The position numbers were made by a program, and so were the translations under genes. The notes under the pieces are model-generated. The model was not told the origin of the DNA and made no database searches. It saw only the letters and a list, made by a program, of their open reading frames with translations. Positions 8,141 through 20,196 of a stretch of 64,000 bases of DNA are shown piece by piece; position 1 is the first letter of the stretch; every line of letters starts with the position of its first letter. The DNA comes from Ideonella sp. WA131b. Lineage in GTDB: Bacteria; Pseudomonadota; Gammaproteobacteria; Burkholderiales; Burkholderiaceae_C. The stretch is taken from the NCBI GenBank assembly GCA_023657425.1, contig JAGTJW010000003.1, positions 434,001-498,000 of the forward strand, written 5' to 3'.

Positions 8141-9553
8141 ATGGACCTGCTCAGCACCCTTCGCGACCCCGCTGCCCCGCGCGACGACGAAGTCGAGCGC
8201 CTGCGCGTGCCACCGCACAGCACCGAGGCCGAGCAGAGCGTGCTCGGCGGCCTGCTGCTGGACAACCTGGCCTTCGACCGCGCCGCCGAGCTGCTGGCCG
8301 ACAGCGACTTCTACCGCCACGAGCACCGGCTGATCTTCGGCGCCATCCGTGGCCTCATCCAGGCCGGCAAGCCCGCCGACGTGGTGACGGTCTTCGAGCA
8401 CCTGCAGAGCCAGGGCAAGGCGGACGACGCCGGCAAGCTGAAGTACCTGAACGACCTGGCGCAGAGCGTGCCGAGCGCCGCCAACATGCGACGCTACGCG
8501 GAAATCGTTCGCGAGCGCGCTGTGCTGCGCAAGCTGATTGCCGCCAGCGACGAGATTGCCACCACGGCCTTCAATCGCGAAGGCCGCGCGGTCAGCCAGA
8601 TCCTTGACGAGGCCGAGAGCAAGATCCTCAAGATCGGCGAGGAAGGCAACCGCTCTCAGCAGGGCCCGCAGCCCATGGGCGGCCTGGTGGTGGCGCTGAT
8701 GGACCGCGTCAACGAGCTGGCAGAGAACCCGGCGGGCGACGTGACCGGGGTGAGGACCGGCTACTACGACCTCGACAGCATGACGGCCGGCCTGCAGAAG
8801 GGGGACCTCATCGTGCTGGCGGCACGTCCATCGATGGGCAAGACCGCCTTCGCACTGAACATCGCCGAGCATGTGTGCATCAAGGAGGAACTGCCAGTCC
8901 TCGTGTTCTCCATGGAAATGGGCGCGGCGCAGCTGGCGTTGCGCCTGGTGGGCAGCCTCGGCCGCATCAACCAGCAGAACCTGCGCACCGGCAGGCTGGC
9001 CGACGACGAATGGGGCCGCCTGGCCGACGCGGTGGAGAAGCTCGGGCGCGTCTCCATGTTCATCGACGAGACAGCCGGACTCTCGGTGGCCGAACTGAGG
9101 GCACGCGCCCGCCGCATGGCGCGGCAATTCGGCGGCACGCTGGGACTGATCGTTGTCGACTACCTTCAGCTGATGAGCGGCTCCGGCGGCAGTGACGAGA
9201 ACCGCGCCACCGAGCTGGGCGAGATCTCTCGCGGCCTCAAGGCGCTGGCCAAGGAGCTGCAGTGCCCGCTGATCGCGTTGTCGCAGCTCAACCGCAGCGT
9301 AGAGAGCCGCACCGACAAGCGCCCGATGATGAGCGACCTGCGCGAGTCGGGCGCCATCGAGCAGGACGCCGACATCATCATGTTCATTTACCGCGATGAG
9401 TACTACACCAAGGAAGCCTGCAAGGAGCCCGGTGTCGCGGAGATCATCATCGCCAAGCAGCGAAACGGCCCGGTGGGCACCGTGAAGCTGACCTTCCTGA
9501 AGCCGCTGACGAAGTTCGACAACCTGGCGCCCGGCAGCTCCAACGAGTACTGA
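8141..9553 (+). CDS. dnaB: Replicative DNA helicase DnaB
   Basis: A 470-residue hexameric 5'-3' helicase. The N-terminal DnaB domain starts at VPPHSTEAEQSVLGGLLLDN, followed by the linker and the RecA-like domain. Walker A is ARPSMGKTA near residue 228 and Walker B is LIVVDYLQLM. The C-terminal SQLNRSVESR and DLRESGAIEQDADII motifs are intact. The ATG at 8141 gives the family N-terminus. It unwinds the fork and recruits primase. Location after rplI is conserved. Two TCCACAGG repeats occur just upstream. Confidence 0.97.
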   Translation: MDLLSTLRDPAAPRDDEVERLRVPPHSTEAEQSVLGGLLLDNLAFDRAAELLADSDFYRHEHRLIFGAIRGLIQAGKPADVVTVFEHLQSQGKADDAGKLKYLNDLAQSVPSAANMRRYAEIVRERAVLRKLIAASDEIATTAFNREGRAVSQILDEAESKILKIGEEGNRSQQGPQPMGGLVVALMDRVNELAENPAGDVTGVRTGYYDLDSMTAGLQKGDLIVLAARPSMGKTAFALNIAEHVCIKEELPVLVFSMEMGAAQLALRLVGSLGRINQQNLRTGRLADDEWGRLADAVEKLGRVSMFIDETAGLSVAELRARARRMARQFGGTLGLIVVDYLQLMSGSGGSDENRATELGEISRGLKALAKELQCPLIALSQLNRSVESRTDKRPMMSDLRESGAIEQDADIIMFIYRDEYYTKEACKEPGVAEIIIAKQRNGPVGTVKLTFLKPLTKFDNLAPGSSNEY

Positions 9554-9668
9554 CGACGCAAGGCGGTCCGGCCTGCCACAGGCCCGCACCCGCGCGCTTG
9601 CCGCCGCCGCGGCCTTGCAGGGGCAGGGCCGGCACTCTTGACCCCGCCCGCGGCTCCGGTCCGACCGC

Positions 9669-11300
9669 TCAGCGGCGCAGCACCATGCCCCCGGAAGAAC
9701 GCTTGCTGCGGCGCACGCCGGCAATGTGCGTCGCAATGGCGCAGTAGCGCCGAGCCAGATCCGACTGTGCCGCCATCAGCTTCCGCACGCCATCGATGCG
9801 CTCTTGATGCCGCTTGGCCACCAGTCCGGCCATCTCGATGAGCTTGGAGTTGCCGGTGCTACCGCCTTGCTGCAGCAGCGTCTGCACAGCGCGCGTCGGC
9901 TGGCCTCTCAGCGACAGGTTCATGGCCGACTCCGCGACCTGCATCACCTGTGCGTACGCGTCGCGGATGATGGCGGCCGATGCCGGATGGTGGCGAGCCG
10001 CCGCCACCAGCACTTCACAGGTCGCGTGTGACACCGCGAATCGCTGGGCAATTCGTCCGATCACCGACTCGATCTCGTCGGTACCCACGCCGAGGCGTTG
10101 CAGCCGTGTCCAGACCGAAACCACATTGGTGGCAGACTCCATGTCGAACGCGGGCTCCAGCAGGTCTTTGGACTCGCACCGAAGCAGCGTCAGGCCTTCC
10201 TGAAGGCGACCTCGATGCAGCCGCACCAGGACTTCGCCGAGCTGCTCCATCCGTTCGAGGCGCACCGACTCCGGGTTGCGGCTGGAGAACCTGACCAGCA
10301 CGTCGTAGGCCGCCTCGAGGCCCTTGGTGTCGCCGGCATCGAACCGCAGCAGCGTCAGCAGCATCATGGACAGCACGTCGAACAGCGCGGACTTGTGGCC
10401 CAGCTGCCAGGTCCGCTCCAGCAGCTGCACGGCGCTGCGCACGTCGCCGGCATAGAAGCTGAGCGTGCCGGCGTGCTGAAGTCGCAGCACGCATCCGGGC
10501 GTCATCTCGGCCGCCTTGCGGTAGGTCTCCAGGGCCTCGGCGAGGTTGCCCTGCTCCATGTGCACCTTGCCCAGCACATCGTAGCTGTCGGCGAAATCCG
10601 GGTCGGAGCTGACGAGCGCTTCCAAGGTTCGGCGTGCCAGCGCCACGTCGCCGTCAGACAACTGCACCCGCGCCACGCCCAGCCGGGCCCAAGGCAGCGT
10701 CTTGGCGGCGATCACCGCGTCGTACAAGGCCTTGGCTTCCTCATTGCGATTGAGCATCAGCAGCAATTCGGCGCCGATGCGCGCGGCGTAGAGCCAGTAG
10801 AGCCGGCGCTCGTTGAACCGCTCCAGGCAAAGGTTGGCGGCGCGCTCGAAGTCCTTGGCCTCCATGGCCTCGAAGATGGTCTTGAGCACGCGCTTGCGCT
10901 GACGGGCCTCCTTCAGCCGCTCGAAAAGCGCGTTCGCCGAGAACGGCTTGACCATGAAGCTGTCGAGCGCGGCTTCGGCCGCCTCGGCGACAGAGGCGTA
11001 GGTGGCCTCCGGGGTGATCATCACGAACACCGTCGAGTAGGGCAGCAGCTGTTCCCGCCGCAGTTCCTCCAGCAGATCCTGGCCGGTGTGGCCGCCGCCG
11101 TCACCGGTGTCGTCGCACAGGATCAGGTTGAAGCCCCGGGTTTCGATCAACTCGCGCGCATCGGCGATGCGGCTCGTGCACTTCACCGTGCCGAAGCCGA
11201 ACTCGCGCAACTGCGCCTGCAGCACGCTGCGGCTCGTCGGGTTGGCATCGACCACGAGGGCGCTGTGGTCGGCCACCTCGCGGTCAATTGCCATCTGCAT
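9669..11300 (-). CDS. Receiver-domain / TPR protein (copy A, intact receiver)
   Basis: A 543-residue protein with an N-terminal receiver domain followed by a long helical TPR region. Receiver residues are conserved: D18 in LVVDAN, phospho-acceptor D63 in LILCDD, T96 in MITPEA and K118 in MVKPF. The rest (about residues 130-480) has TPR-like repeats such as AEALETYRKAAEMTPGCVL. There is no DNA-binding or enzymatic output domain, so it probably signals by protein contact. Its start overlaps the stop of copy B by 17 bases (ATG at 11300 or 11294), indicating coupled expression. The partner kinase is not in the window. Confidence 0.85.
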   Translation of the reverse strand: MQMAIDREVADHSALVVDANPTSRSVLQAQLREFGFGTVKCTSRIADARELIETRGFNLILCDDTGDGGGHTGQDLLEELRREQLLPYSTVFVMITPEATYASVAEAAEAALDSFMVKPFSANALFERLKEARQRKRVLKTIFEAMEAKDFERAANLCLERFNERRLYWLYAARIGAELLLMLNRNEEAKALYDAVIAAKTLPWARLGVARVQLSDGDVALARRTLEALVSSDPDFADSYDVLGKVHMEQGNLAEALETYRKAAEMTPGCVLRLQHAGTLSFYAGDVRSAVQLLERTWQLGHKSALFDVLSMMLLTLLRFDAGDTKGLEAAYDVLVRFSSRNPESVRLERMEQLGEVLVRLHRGRLQEGLTLLRCESKDLLEPAFDMESATNVVSVWTRLQRLGVGTDEIESVIGRIAQRFAVSHATCEVLVAAARHHPASAAIIRDAYAQVMQVAESAMNLSLRGQPTRAVQTLLQQGGSTGNSKLIEMAGLVAKRHQERIDGVRKLMAAQSDLARRYCAIATHIAGVRRSKRSSGGMVLRR

Positions 11301-12915
11301 CGGCGGTCTCCTGGGCTCGCACCCGCAGGTGCAGGCCGCCCGGTGAGCGGCCGTTTCGCTGGATGGCCGTGACGTGGCTGGCGGCGCGGGGGGTGCGGGC
11401 CTGCAAGGCCCGGGCTTCGTCGAGAGCAGCCTGCAAGTCCGGCTGGTGCGCGTGACCCCGGGCCTTCATGGCGCGGTGGCCCAGAGCCACGGCCATTTCG
11501 ATGAGCTTGGCATTGGGATGCTGACGGGCGTGCTCCAGCAGCAAAGCGAGCGCAGCTGCCGGCTTGCCCGCCAGCGAGTGTTCCACCGCCCGCTCGGCCA
11601 CGCTGCTCACGGCCTGCTGGCAGGCCTGCAACCAGCCGACCACCGTGGCGTCTCGCCGCGATGCCGCCATCAGGATCTCGGTGATGGCGCGACCGGTGCA
11701 GAAGCGCAGACCCAGCCGGCGCACCAGCGCCTCATGCTCCGGACCGAAGCGCTGGCCAGCGGGCGTGCGGGCCCACAGGCCCAGCAGCAGGTTGGCGCCC
11801 TCGATGTCGAAGGCATCGTCGCGGGCCGCGTCCGACAGCGTGCTCAAGCTCGCCGTGGCGACATGGGTACGGCCCTCGGCCATCATGACCTGCGCCTCCA
11901 TGACGTCCCCCAGGCGCTGCAGCCGCGGCGAATCGGCGAAGCGTTGCCGGTACAGCGCCAGATGCGAAGCGGCGGCATGCAGGCCCGGCACGTCGCCGGC
12001 GTCGGCACGGAGCATGGCGAGCAGCACCAGCGTGAGAGGGTCGAACAGCTTGCTCTGGGATCCGATCGAGACGGCGCTCGACAGCCACTGCGCTGCCGAC
12101 GCAGCCTGGCCCTGATAGAAGGCCAGCGCCCCTGCGTGCTGGTTGCGCAGCAGGCAGCTCGGGGTGATCTCCACGGCCCGGCCGTAGGCTTGCAGGGCGC
12201 GGTCGAACTGGCTCTGCTCCATCAGCAGCCGACCGTCCAGCTCGTGGGCGTCGGCGTTGTCGGGATCGGACTGCAGCACACGCTGCACCACGGACTGCGC
12301 CTGCTGCCACTGGCCCGCGGCCAGCTGGGCGCGCGCCACGCCCAGCAGCGCCCACGACGCGCCCTCCGAGTCGGCCAGCGCCTCGAACACTCTGCGGGCC
12401 TCCCCGGTGCGCCCCAGCCTCAGCAGCAACTCGCCACCCAGCCGGCCGCACCACTGCGCGTACGGCTGCTGGGCTTCCCAGCGACGAATGGCCAGGGCGA
12501 GAGCCTGCTCGTCCTGCCCGGAATCCAGAGCCTGCAGCACGGGGTCCAGCTCGCGCTTGCGTTTCCGTGCCTCGAGCAGCCGCGACTCCAGCGCCGTCGC
12601 GCTGCAGGGGCGAATGATCAGGCCGTCGAGCGCCGATTCGCCGGCTTCCACGACCTGGTGATAGGTGACCTCCGAGCACAGCATGATGAAGACCGTGCTG
12701 TGCGGCAGCTGGTTCTCGCGACGGAGCTCGTCGAGCAGGTCCTGGCCGTTGTCGGGCATGCCCTCGAACTCGCGGCAGCACAGCACGATGTCGAAGGGCC
12801 CTTGCTCCAGTGCCAGGCGTGCCTCGCGCGTGCGCTGCACGGTCGTGACATGGCCCACGCCCAGATCGCGCAGCTGCGCCGCGAGGATGCTGCGCATCGT
12901 TTCCTGCGGCTCCAC
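11284..12915 (-). CDS. Degenerate receiver-domain / TPR protein (copy B)
   Basis: A paralogue of copy A with the same length and architecture, encoded directly upstream. The receiver is degenerate: the phospho-acceptor position is C47 (IVLCCREFEG), the Thr position is C80 and the Lys position is R102 (IIRPCS). The open frame offers only a GTG at 12915 as start, which drops the first beta strand. An ATG at 12952 in another frame reads MDRDIHKARA, resembling the missing N-terminus, so a one-base frameshift at 12916-12922 is possible. The TPR region is intact. Probably a non-phosphorylatable partner of copy A (inference). Confidence 0.8.
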   Translation of the reverse strand: MEPQETMRSILAAQLRDLGVGHVTTVQRTREARLALEQGPFDIVLCCREFEGMPDNGQDLLDELRRENQLPHSTVFIMLCSEVTYHQVVEAGESALDGLIIRPCSATALESRLLEARKRKRELDPVLQALDSGQDEQALALAIRRWEAQQPYAQWCGRLGGELLLRLGRTGEARRVFEALADSEGASWALLGVARAQLAAGQWQQAQSVVQRVLQSDPDNADAHELDGRLLMEQSQFDRALQAYGRAVEITPSCLLRNQHAGALAFYQGQAASAAQWLSSAVSIGSQSKLFDPLTLVLLAMLRADAGDVPGLHAAASHLALYRQRFADSPRLQRLGDVMEAQVMMAEGRTHVATASLSTLSDAARDDAFDIEGANLLLGLWARTPAGQRFGPEHEALVRRLGLRFCTGRAITEILMAASRRDATVVGWLQACQQAVSSVAERAVEHSLAGKPAAALALLLEHARQHPNAKLIEMAVALGHRAMKARGHAHQPDLQAALDEARALQARTPRAASHVTAIQRNGRSPGGLHLRVRAQETADADGN

Positions 12916-13078
12916 TCGGGTGGGCGCGGGCCTTGTGGATGTCGCGATCCATCACAGCAGCCAGCAACGGACGGCGGCCGATGGGCGGCAATGAAGGTGG
13001 ACCGATGAGCTCACGGGCTTGAGCGCCCACTTGAGGACGCACAGTGGCGACGCTCAGGCTATCGGCGCCGCAGCCGGC

Positions 13079-14236
13079 TTACTTGAACACGTCCTTGACG
13101 CGGTCGGTCCAGCTCTTGGCGTTGGGCGAGTGGCGCTCGCCGCCCTTCTTGAAGCTCTCGTCGAGCTCCCTGAGCAGCTTGCGCTGGTGCTCGCTGAGCT
13201 TGACGGGCGTCTCCACGGCCACGTGGCAGTAAAGGTCGCCCGGGTAACTTGAGCGCAGGCCCTTGATGCCCTTGCCGCGCAGGCGGAAGGTCTTGCCGTG
13301 CTGGGTGCCCTCCGGCAACTCGATCTCGGCCTTGTTGCCCAAGGTGGGCACCTCGATCGTGCCGCCCAGCGCGGCGGTTGCCAGGCCGACCGGCACCGTG
13401 CAGTGGAGGTCGTCGCCATCGCGCTCGAAGATCTCGTGCTGCTTGACCCGGATCTCGATGTAGAGGTCTCCCGCGGGGCCGCCGTTGTGGCCGGGCTCGC
13501 CGTTGCCGGCCGAGCGGATGCGCATGCCTTCGTTGATGCCGGCGGGGATCTTCACCTCCAGCGTCTTCTGCTTCTTGATCTTGCCGGCACCGTTGCAGGT
13601 GGCGCAGGGATCCGGGATGATCTTGCCGCTGCCGTGGCAGTGCGGGCAGGTTTGCTGGATGCTGAAGAAACCCTGGCGCAGGTGCACCGTGCCGCTGCCG
13701 TTGCAGCTGGGGCAGGTCTTGGCGCTGGTGCCCGGTTTGGCGCCTGTGCCATGGCAGGTGTCGCAGCCGTCCCAGGTGGGCACGCGGATCTGGGTGTCCT
13801 TGCCGAAGGCGGCGTCCTCCAGCGTGATCTCCATCGCGTAGCTCAGGTCGTTGCCGCGGTAGACCTGCTGGCCCCCGGCGCCACTGGCGCCGCCCCGCCG
13901 ACCACCGGCGCCGCCGAAGATGTCGCCGAAGATGTCGCCGAAGGCTTCGGCGAAGCCGCCAAAGCCTTCGGGTCCCGGGCCGCCACGGCCGCCGCCCATG
14001 TTGGGATCGACGCCGGCATGCCCGTACTGGTCGTAGGCGGCCTTCTTCTGGGGGTCGGAGAGGATCTCGTAGGCCTCCTTGGCCTCCTTGAACTTCTCCT
14101 CGGCGGCCTTGGCCCCGTCGCCCTGGTTGCGGTCGGGGTGGTGCTTCATCGCCAGCTTGCGATAGGCCTTCTTGATGTCGTCGTCGGTGGCGTTCTTGGG
14201 CACGCCCAGAACGTCGTAGTAGTCGCGCTTGGCCAT
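13079..14236 (-). CDS. dnaJ: Chaperone protein DnaJ
   Basis: A 385-residue type I Hsp40. The J domain starts [16 protein letters not shown] and carries HPD in MKHHPDRN. A Gly/Phe-rich linker follows ([20 protein letters not shown]). Four CxxCxGxG zinc motifs ([32 protein letters not shown]) and the two C-terminal substrate domains complete it. It stimulates DnaK ATPase and delivers unfolded clients. The ATG at 14236 gives the family start. It is last in grpE-dnaK-dnaJ, behind a hairpin that may lower its expression. Confidence 0.97.
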   Translation of the reverse strand: MAKRDYYDVLGVPKNATDDDIKKAYRKLAMKHHPDRNQGDGAKAAEEKFKEAKEAYEILSDPQKKAAYDQYGHAGVDPNMGGGRGGPGPEGFGGFAEAFGDIFGDIFGGAGGRRGGASGAGGQQVYRGNDLSYAMEITLEDAAFGKDTQIRVPTWDGCDTCHGTGAKPGTSAKTCPSCNGSGTVHLRQGFFSIQQTCPHCHGSGKIIPDPCATCNGAGKIKKQKTLEVKIPAGINEGMRIRSAGNGEPGHNGGPAGDLYIEIRVKQHEIFERDGDDLHCTVPVGLATAALGGTIEVPTLGNKAEIELPEGTQHGKTFRLRGKGIKGLRSSYPGDLYCHVAVETPVKLSEHQRKLLRELDESFKKGGERHSPNAKSWTDRVKDVFK

Positions 14237-14269
14237 GACGGTGTTCAGGTGCAGATCAACGGGCAAACA

Positions 14270-14301
14270 GGAAAACGGCAAGGGCCGGCAGAGCCGGCCC
14301 T
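14270..14301 (-). terminator. Attenuator-like hairpin between dnaK and dnaJ
   Basis: On the minus strand a perfect 9-bp stem (14301-14293 with 14289-14281, loop TCT) is followed by TGCCGTTTTCC. The T run is short and offset, so partial termination is more likely than a full stop. This would set dnaJ below dnaK. Confidence 0.55.
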
Positions 14302-14340
14302 CCGATCAGAGCATGCGTGGCGGGGTGCCGCCGGGCCTCG

Positions 14341-16287
<1,947 letters not shown>

Positions 16288-16321
16288 GGGGTTGTTCTCC
16301 TGATTCGGGAATGCGGTTGAG

Positions 16322-16343
16322 CGGAAGTTGTGGATAACTTCCG
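16322..16343 (-). repeat. Perfect hairpin with embedded DnaA box between grpE and dnaK
   Basis: An 8-bp perfect inverted repeat (16322-16329 and 16336-16343, CGGAAGTT and AACTTCCG) with a 6-base loop. The bases 16329-16337 read TGTGGATAA, the complement of the consensus DnaA box TTATCCACA. There is no T tract, so it is not a simple terminator. It may be an RNA-processing or stability element, or a DnaA site by chance. Confidence 0.6.
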
Positions 16344-16348
16344 TCGAT

Positions 16349-16882
16349 TCAAGGCTTGGCGGCGGCCACCGTCACGAGGGCCGGGCGCAGCACGCGCTCG
16401 GCGATGAGGTAGCCCTTCTGGAGAACGGCCACCACGGTGCCCGGCTCCTGGTCGGCCGGCACCACGCTGATGGCCTGGTGCTGGTGCGGGTCAAACCGGG
16501 TGCCGGCGGCGGGGGCGATGGCGCTCACCCTGTTCTTCTCGAGCGCCGTGGTGAGCTGGCGCAGGGTGGCGTGCGTCCCCTCGATCAGCTGCTCGTTCGT
16601 GGCATTGGGCAGTGCAATCGCGGCGGCCAGGCTGTCGGCCACCGGCAGCAGGCTCTCTGCGAAGGCCTCGACGGCGAACTTGCGCGCCTTGGCCATCTCT
16701 TCCTCGGCGCGACGGCGGGTGTTCTCGGCCTCGGCCTTGGCACGCAGGTAGGCGTCGGCCACCTCGGCGTGCCGGGCCTGCAGCTCGGCGAGCTGGGCTT
16801 CCAGGCTGGGCGGCGTGTCCGCCGCGGGCTGGTCGGCGGGCGCTGCCGCCTCGGGGGCGGTCTGGGGGTCGGGTGCGGTCAT
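16349..16882 (-). CDS. grpE: Nucleotide exchange factor GrpE
   Basis: A 177-residue GrpE. It has a Pro/Ala-rich N-terminal tail, a long helix (about residues 30-75), and the conserved block with [17 protein letters not shown], then the C-terminal [20 protein letters not shown] and [17 protein letters not shown]. It releases ADP from DnaK and acts as a thermosensor in this family. It is first in the grpE-dnaK-dnaJ unit and has a sigma32-like promoter 31-56 bases upstream of its start. Confidence 0.96.
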   Translation of the reverse strand: MTAPDPQTAPEAAAPADQPAADTPPSLEAQLAELQARHAEVADAYLRAKAEAENTRRRAEEEMAKARKFAVEAFAESLLPVADSLAAAIALPNATNEQLIEGTHATLRQLTTALEKNRVSAIAPAAGTRFDPHQHQAISVVPADQEPGTVVAVLQKGYLIAERVLRPALVTVAAAKP

Positions 16883-16912
16883 GGTGAGGGTCGAAACACG
16901 GACGCTCTGTTC

Positions 16913-16938
16913 GTGAGGGCGGCCCGCGTCGTTTCAAG
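16913..16938 (-). promoter_or_regulatory. Sigma32-type heat-shock promoter upstream of grpE
   Basis: On the minus strand CTTGAAA (16938-16932) matches the heat-shock -35 consensus exactly. After 12 bases comes CCCTCAC (16919-16913), a partial match to the CCCCAT-type -10. The spacing and position upstream of grpE fit RpoH control of the chaperone operon. Confidence 0.7.
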
Positions 16939-16959
16939 ACCCCATCCGGGACAAAGTCA

Positions 16960-17378
<419 letters not shown>

Positions 17379-17382
<4 letters not shown>

Positions 17383-18359
17383 CGGCTCTTCAGAACCCGC
17401 AACACCAACGCCGGGTCATCGCTGATCAGGCCGTCCACGCCCCAAGCCATCAGCCGCTCGATGTCGGCCGGGTCGTTGACCGTCCAGGGGATCACGCGCA
17501 GGCCCAGCGCCCGCGCCTCGGCCAGACGCTCCGGCGTGAGGTCGCGAAAGTTCGGCGACCAGATCGGTGCGCCGAGCGACTGCACCAGGCGCGGCACCGA
17601 GCCACCGTGGGCCGCCAGGTCCAGGCCCGCCGTCCAGGCGCCGCTGGCGACGGTGTCGAAGTCGGGCCTTTGCGCGCTCAACGCCGCGGTGGCCACGCCC
17701 GGCGCCCGCCGCCGCACGAGGGCGAGCGTGCGCCAGTCGAAGCTCTGCACGGTGACGCGGTCGCGCAGGCCGTGGCGGTCGATCACGGCCAGCAGCGCGT
17801 CGACCATGGCCTCGGGCGAGGCGGTCTCGTCCGGCGCCAGCGGCGACAGTTTGGTCTCGATGTTGAAGCGCAGCGAAGCGGGCGCTTCGCGGCGCGCGAG
17901 CTCGAACACGGCGTCCAGCGTCGGCACGCGTTCGCCGTCCACGGCCCGCTGGGCCGGCCACAAGCCGGCGTAGCGCGAGCCCGGGCGCAGCCGGCCGACG
18001 TCGTAGGCCCGCAGCTCGGCGAGCGTCATGGAGGCCAGCGTGGGCCCGGGCGCCGCGATCCAGGCGCCGTCGGGGCCGCGCGTGGTGTCGGGGTTCAGGC
18101 GCCGGTCGTGCATCACCACCACGACGCCATCGCGCGTCAGGCCGGTGTCCAGCTCCCAGGTGCTCGCGCCGGCCGCCTGCGCAGCACGGAAGCCGGCCAG
18201 CGTGTTCTCGGGCGCCACGGCGCGGGCGCCGCGGTGGCCTTGCAGGTCGAAAGCCTGTGCGGGCAGGGCCAGGCCGCACAGCGTGGCCAGCAGCAGCACC
18301 CAGGGCAGGGGCCCCCGCCTTGGGCTGCGGGGTGCGGCGGGGGACGGTGCACGGGCCAT
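17379..18359 (-). CDS. Glycerophosphodiester phosphodiesterase, exported
   Basis: A 326-residue GDPD-fold enzyme. A signal peptide (about residues 1-36, ending LALPAQA) precedes the catalytic start FDLQGHRGARAVAPENTLAG with the HRG and PEN motifs; ELDTGLTRDGVVVVMHD supplies the metal-binding acidic residues. It cleaves glycerophosphodiesters to glycerol-3-phosphate and an alcohol, probably in the periplasm. The ATG at 18359 is chosen because it directly precedes the signal sequence. It overlaps hslR by four bases. Confidence 0.88.
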
Positions 18360-18453
18360 GGCTTGAGATTTTCGCCTGCGCCCGCCGCGAGAGCGACTGC
18401 ACTTGCGGGAAAGGCACGATGACGCCGTCGCGGGGAACCGGTACACCCATGCC

Positions 18454-20196
18454 ATGACACCAGCCAACCCAGACCCCGCCACCCACACCGCCTCGCAGCC
18501 CGCGGCCGGGGATCCCCGCAAACCCTGCTGGCCCGCGCGGCTGCCGCGCGAGCTGGTGGTTCCCGAAACGACGCTGTGGTTCAACCTCGAGGTCAGCGCG
18601 CGCCGCTATCCCGACAAGGCGGCCTGCGTGTTCTTCGGCCGCTCACTCAGCTACCGCGAGCTGCACGCGCAGGCCGAGGCGCTGGCCGGCTGGCTCCAGG
18701 CCCACGGCGTGCAGCGCGGCGACCGCGTGCTGCTGCTCCTGCAGAACTGCCCGCAGTTTCTCGTCGCCTTCTATGCCGTCCAGCGCGCGGATGCGGTGGT
18801 GGTGCCGGTGAACCCCATGAACAAGGCCGACGAGCTGGGCCACTGCATTGCCGACCCGCAGGCCCGCGTGGCCATCACCAGCGCCGACCTCGCTGCCGCG
18901 CTGGCCGAGGCCGACGCGCGGCTGCCTGCAGACCAGCGCCTGCGCCACACCGTGGCCACGCGCCTGTGCGATGCCATGCCCGAGGTGCTGCCGGAGGGCG
19001 AGACGCCGTCCGAGGCCCTGCTCGCCTGGCTGCGCGCCGACCCGCCGCTGCCCGCCGGCACCACGCGCTGGGCCGAAGCCCTGGACGCCCGGCACCGCCC
19101 GGGCCCGCCGCAGGCGCAGCCCGACGACCTGGCGCTGCTGCCCTACACCTCGGGCACCACCGGCCTGCCCAAGGGCTGCATGCACAGCCACCGCACGCTC
19201 ATGCCGAACGCCATCGGCGGCAGCCTGTGGGGCCATGCCAGTGCCGAGACGGTGAGCCTGGGCGTGGTGCCCATGTTCCACATCACCGGCATGCTGTACG
19301 GCGTGATCTCGCCGGTTTACGCGGGCAGCACGGTGGTCATCATGCCGCGCTGGGACCGAGAGCTCGCCGGCCGGCTGATCAGCCGCCACCGGGTGAGCCA
19401 CTGGACCTGCATCCCGACCATGATCATCGATCTGTTCGGCAGCCCCCACTACCGCAGCTTCGACCTGAGCAGCCTGCGCTATCTGTCGGGAGGCGGCGCG
19501 GCCATGCCCCAGGCGGTGGCCGAGCGGCTGCAGGCCGAGTTCGGCATCACCTTCGCCGAGGGCTACGGCCTCACCGAGACCGCTGCGCCCAGCCACGCCA
19601 ACCCGCCCGAGCGCGCCAAGTTGCAATGCCTGGGCATGCCGATCTTCGGCGTCGACAGCCGCGTCGTTGATCCCGCCAGCTTTGCGGAGCTGCCGGCGGG
19701 CGAGGCGGGCGAGATCGTCACGCACGGGCCCATGGTCTTCACGGGCTACTGGGGCCACCCCGAGGCCACGGCCGCGGCCTTTATCGAGATCGACGGCAAG
19801 CGGTTCTTCCGCACCGGCGATCTCGGCCGCCGAGACGAGGAGGGCTATTTCTTCATCACCGACCGCCTGAAGCGCATGATCAACGCCAGCGGCTACAAGG
19901 TCTGGCCCAGCGAGGTGGAGCTGATGCTGTTCAAGTGCCCGCTTGTGCAGGAGGCCTGCGTGATTGCCGCGCGCGATGCCTACCGCGGCGAATCGGTGAA
20001 GGCCGTGGTGGTGCTGCGGGCCGAGCACCGCGGGCAGGCACAGCCCGAGGACATCATCGCCTGGGCGCGCGAGCACATGGCGGCCTACAAGGTGCCGCGC
20101 CAGGTGGCGTTCGCCGACGCGCTGCCCAAGAGCGGCAGCGGCAAGGTCATGTGGCGGCTGCTGCAGGAGGCCGAGCTGGCGAAGCCGGCGGCCTGA
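18454..20196 (+). CDS. AMP-dependent fatty acid / long-chain acyl-CoA synthetase
   Basis: A 580-residue ANL-superfamily adenylate-forming ligase. The P-loop is YTSGTTGLPKGCMHSHR; further motifs are GYGLTETAAPSHANP, FRTGDLGRRDEEGYFFITDR and the C-terminal Lys region LPKSGSGKVMWR. It activates a carboxylic acid with ATP and transfers it to CoA. The chain length of the substrate cannot be read from the sequence. The ATG at 18454 is chosen; a longer in-frame extension upstream is not family-like. It is transcribed alone, divergently from the phosphodiesterase gene. Confidence 0.88.
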   Translation: MTPANPDPATHTASQPAAGDPRKPCWPARLPRELVVPETTLWFNLEVSARRYPDKAACVFFGRSLSYRELHAQAEALAGWLQAHGVQRGDRVLLLLQNCPQFLVAFYAVQRADAVVVPVNPMNKADELGHCIADPQARVAITSADLAAALAEADARLPADQRLRHTVATRLCDAMPEVLPEGETPSEALLAWLRADPPLPAGTTRWAEALDARHRPGPPQAQPDDLALLPYTSGTTGLPKGCMHSHRTLMPNAIGGSLWGHASAETVSLGVVPMFHITGMLYGVISPVYAGSTVVIMPRWDRELAGRLISRHRVSHWTCIPTMIIDLFGSPHYRSFDLSSLRYLSGGGAAMPQAVAERLQAEFGITFAEGYGLTETAAPSHANPPERAKLQCLGMPIFGVDSRVVDPASFAELPAGEAGEIVTHGPMVFTGYWGHPEATAAAFIEIDGKRFFRTGDLGRRDEEGYFFITDRLKRMINASGYKVWPSEVELMLFKCPLVQEACVIAARDAYRGESVKAVVVLRAEHRGQAQPEDIIAWAREHMAAYKVPRQVAFADALPKSGSGKVMWRLLQEAELAKPAA

